From NCBI GenBank assembly GCA_002363095.1, contig DEWC01000042.1, forward strand, positions 1 through 16,190: a stretch of DNA of 16,190 nt, written 5' to 3'. Position 1 is the first letter of the stretch, and each line of letters begins with the position of its first letter. The DNA is from Ruminococcaceae bacterium UBA3220 (GTDB lineage: Bacteria > Bacillota > Clostridia > Oscillospirales > Acutalibacteraceae). The translations under genes and the position numbers were made by a program. Of this stretch, positions 15,458 through 16,190 are shown piece after piece. The notes under the pieces are model-generated. The model was not told the DNA's origin, ran no database searches, and saw only the letters and a program-made list of their open reading frames with translations.

Positions 15458-16190
15458 ATGAACAAAGAATTCTTTATAGGCGCATTTTACGGTCCGACGG
15501 CTCCGATGCAAATAAATGATGCCGAACTCGGTATAGTGCATACAACAAAGGACTTTGCTAACGATAAATACTACAAATTGATTTCCGAACTCGGAATAAG
15601 ATATATCACCTATATTGAAAACGACTATAACAAAAATCCAAAGGGCGTTATTCGCGATTTGGAATTGGCTGAAAAACATGGTTTAAAACTGTTTATATTT
15701 GATTCGGGTATAACCGGGAATATGACAAGAGAGCAGTTGCTCGAGCGTATATCCGCATATAAAGATTACCCCTCATTTGCCGGAATTCATGTAATCGACG
15801 AGCCTACAACCGATGATTATATGAAACATAAAATCGATCGTAGAATTCAAAAATACTATTCGGTTATGCAACTCCTTGCCGATAACGGCATAACGGCATA
15901 TATGAATATGCTCCCTTATCTTCATTTTATGGGTACAAAGAGTGCATACAGAAAGATGTATGACAAATACATCGAGTTTTGTAAAACTCCTCTTATTTCT
16001 TTTGACAGATATGTATTTGACGGTGGCTATAAATTTAAGGATTGGCCAATAAGAAGTTTTTTCACGAATTTAGACATAGCAAGAGAGTATTCAATTAAGG
16101 CAGGCATTCCTTTTTGTCCGTTTATTCAAGCGGGCAGTCAATGGAATGACGAGCAAAAGCATTTCAAATCAAAACCCTATTTCCCGACCG
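15458..16190 (+). CDS. Cytoplasmic TIM-barrel glycoside-hydrolase-like protein, N-terminal 244 codons
   Basis: Third homologue of the barrel family, truncated by the right edge. It begins MNKEFFIGAFYGP with no signal peptide, so it is predicted to stay in the cytoplasm. It shows ITYIEND (strand 2), LFIFD82SG (strand 3), IHVIDE115P (strand 4), AYMNMLPYL (strand 5), LISFD183RYVFDGG (strand 6) and PFIQ224AGSQWNDEQKHF (strand 7). The IQAGSQWND segment is almost identical to the 8924 product (which has PFWSFIQAGSQWND), so these two are closer to each other than to the barrel in the giant protein. GAGG lies 8 nt before the ATG, after the intercistronic hairpin. It probably acts on the imported oligosaccharide alongside the GH36 enzyme. 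The family call is only to the TIM-barrel, GH-like level. Confidence 0.85.
   Translation, partial: MNKEFFIGAFYGPTAPMQINDAELGIVHTTKDFANDKYYKLISELGIRYITYIENDYNKNPKGVIRDLELAEKHGLKLFIFDSGITGNMTREQLLERISAYKDYPSFAGIHVIDEPTTDDYMKHKIDRRIQKYYSVMQLLADNGITAYMNMLPYLHFMGTKSAYRKMYDKYIEFCKTPLISFDRYVFDGGYKFKDWPIRSFFTNLDIAREYSIKAGIPFCPFIQAGSQWNDEQKHFKSKPYFPT

Overview
The window looks like a chromosomal glycan-utilisation locus of a low-to-moderate GC Gram-positive bacterium, most likely a gut-type member of the Clostridia. The clues are strong AGGAGG-type Shine-Dalgarno sites, TTG starts, Gram-positive lipoprotein and signal-peptide styles, an AraC-type cupin regulator, a CUT1-type sugar ABC importer with no ATPase of its own, and a dockerin-like module on a large secreted protein. 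No species can be named from the sequence alone. There are no tRNA, rRNA, CRISPR or mobile elements, and no gene-free stretch exceeds 194 bp.

Layout. On the minus strand (1-2067) an AraC-family regulator is followed, 19 bp downstream, by the start of a GH36 alpha-galactosidase whose C-terminal half runs off the left edge. Positions 2068-2261 form a divergent control region with a good sigma-A-like promoter on each strand and several inverted and direct repeats. From 2262 to the right edge everything reads on the plus strand with tiny gaps or overlaps: a membrane-anchored surface protein (2262-3989), two CUT1 permeases (3986-4918, 4934-5791), a lipoprotein solute-binding protein (5836-7383), a second membrane-anchored beta-sandwich protein (7396-8937), an exported TIM-barrel protein (8924-10336), a 1655-residue secreted protein with six tandem repeats, a degenerate dockerin-like module and a C-terminal TIM barrel (10425-15392), and a cytoplasmic TIM-barrel protein cut by the right edge (15458-16190).

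How the parts may work together (inference). Secreted and membrane-tethered binding proteins hold a galactose-containing glycan at the surface. Exported TIM-barrel enzymes trim it, the binding protein and permeases import oligosaccharides using a shared ATPase encoded elsewhere, and the cytoplasmic TIM-barrel protein and alpha-galactosidase finish degradation. The AraC protein is the obvious candidate regulator of both divergent units.

The most unusual part is the set of three related TIM-barrel proteins in one operon. One is exported or lipid-linked, one is fused behind a repeat array and dockerin-like module, and one is cytoplasmic. They share a DEP motif at the strand-4 position and a [SF]xDxY motif at the strand-6 position, but have no glutamate where a retaining clan GH-A enzyme carries its strand-7 nucleophile. 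I could not assign them to a named glycoside hydrolase family.
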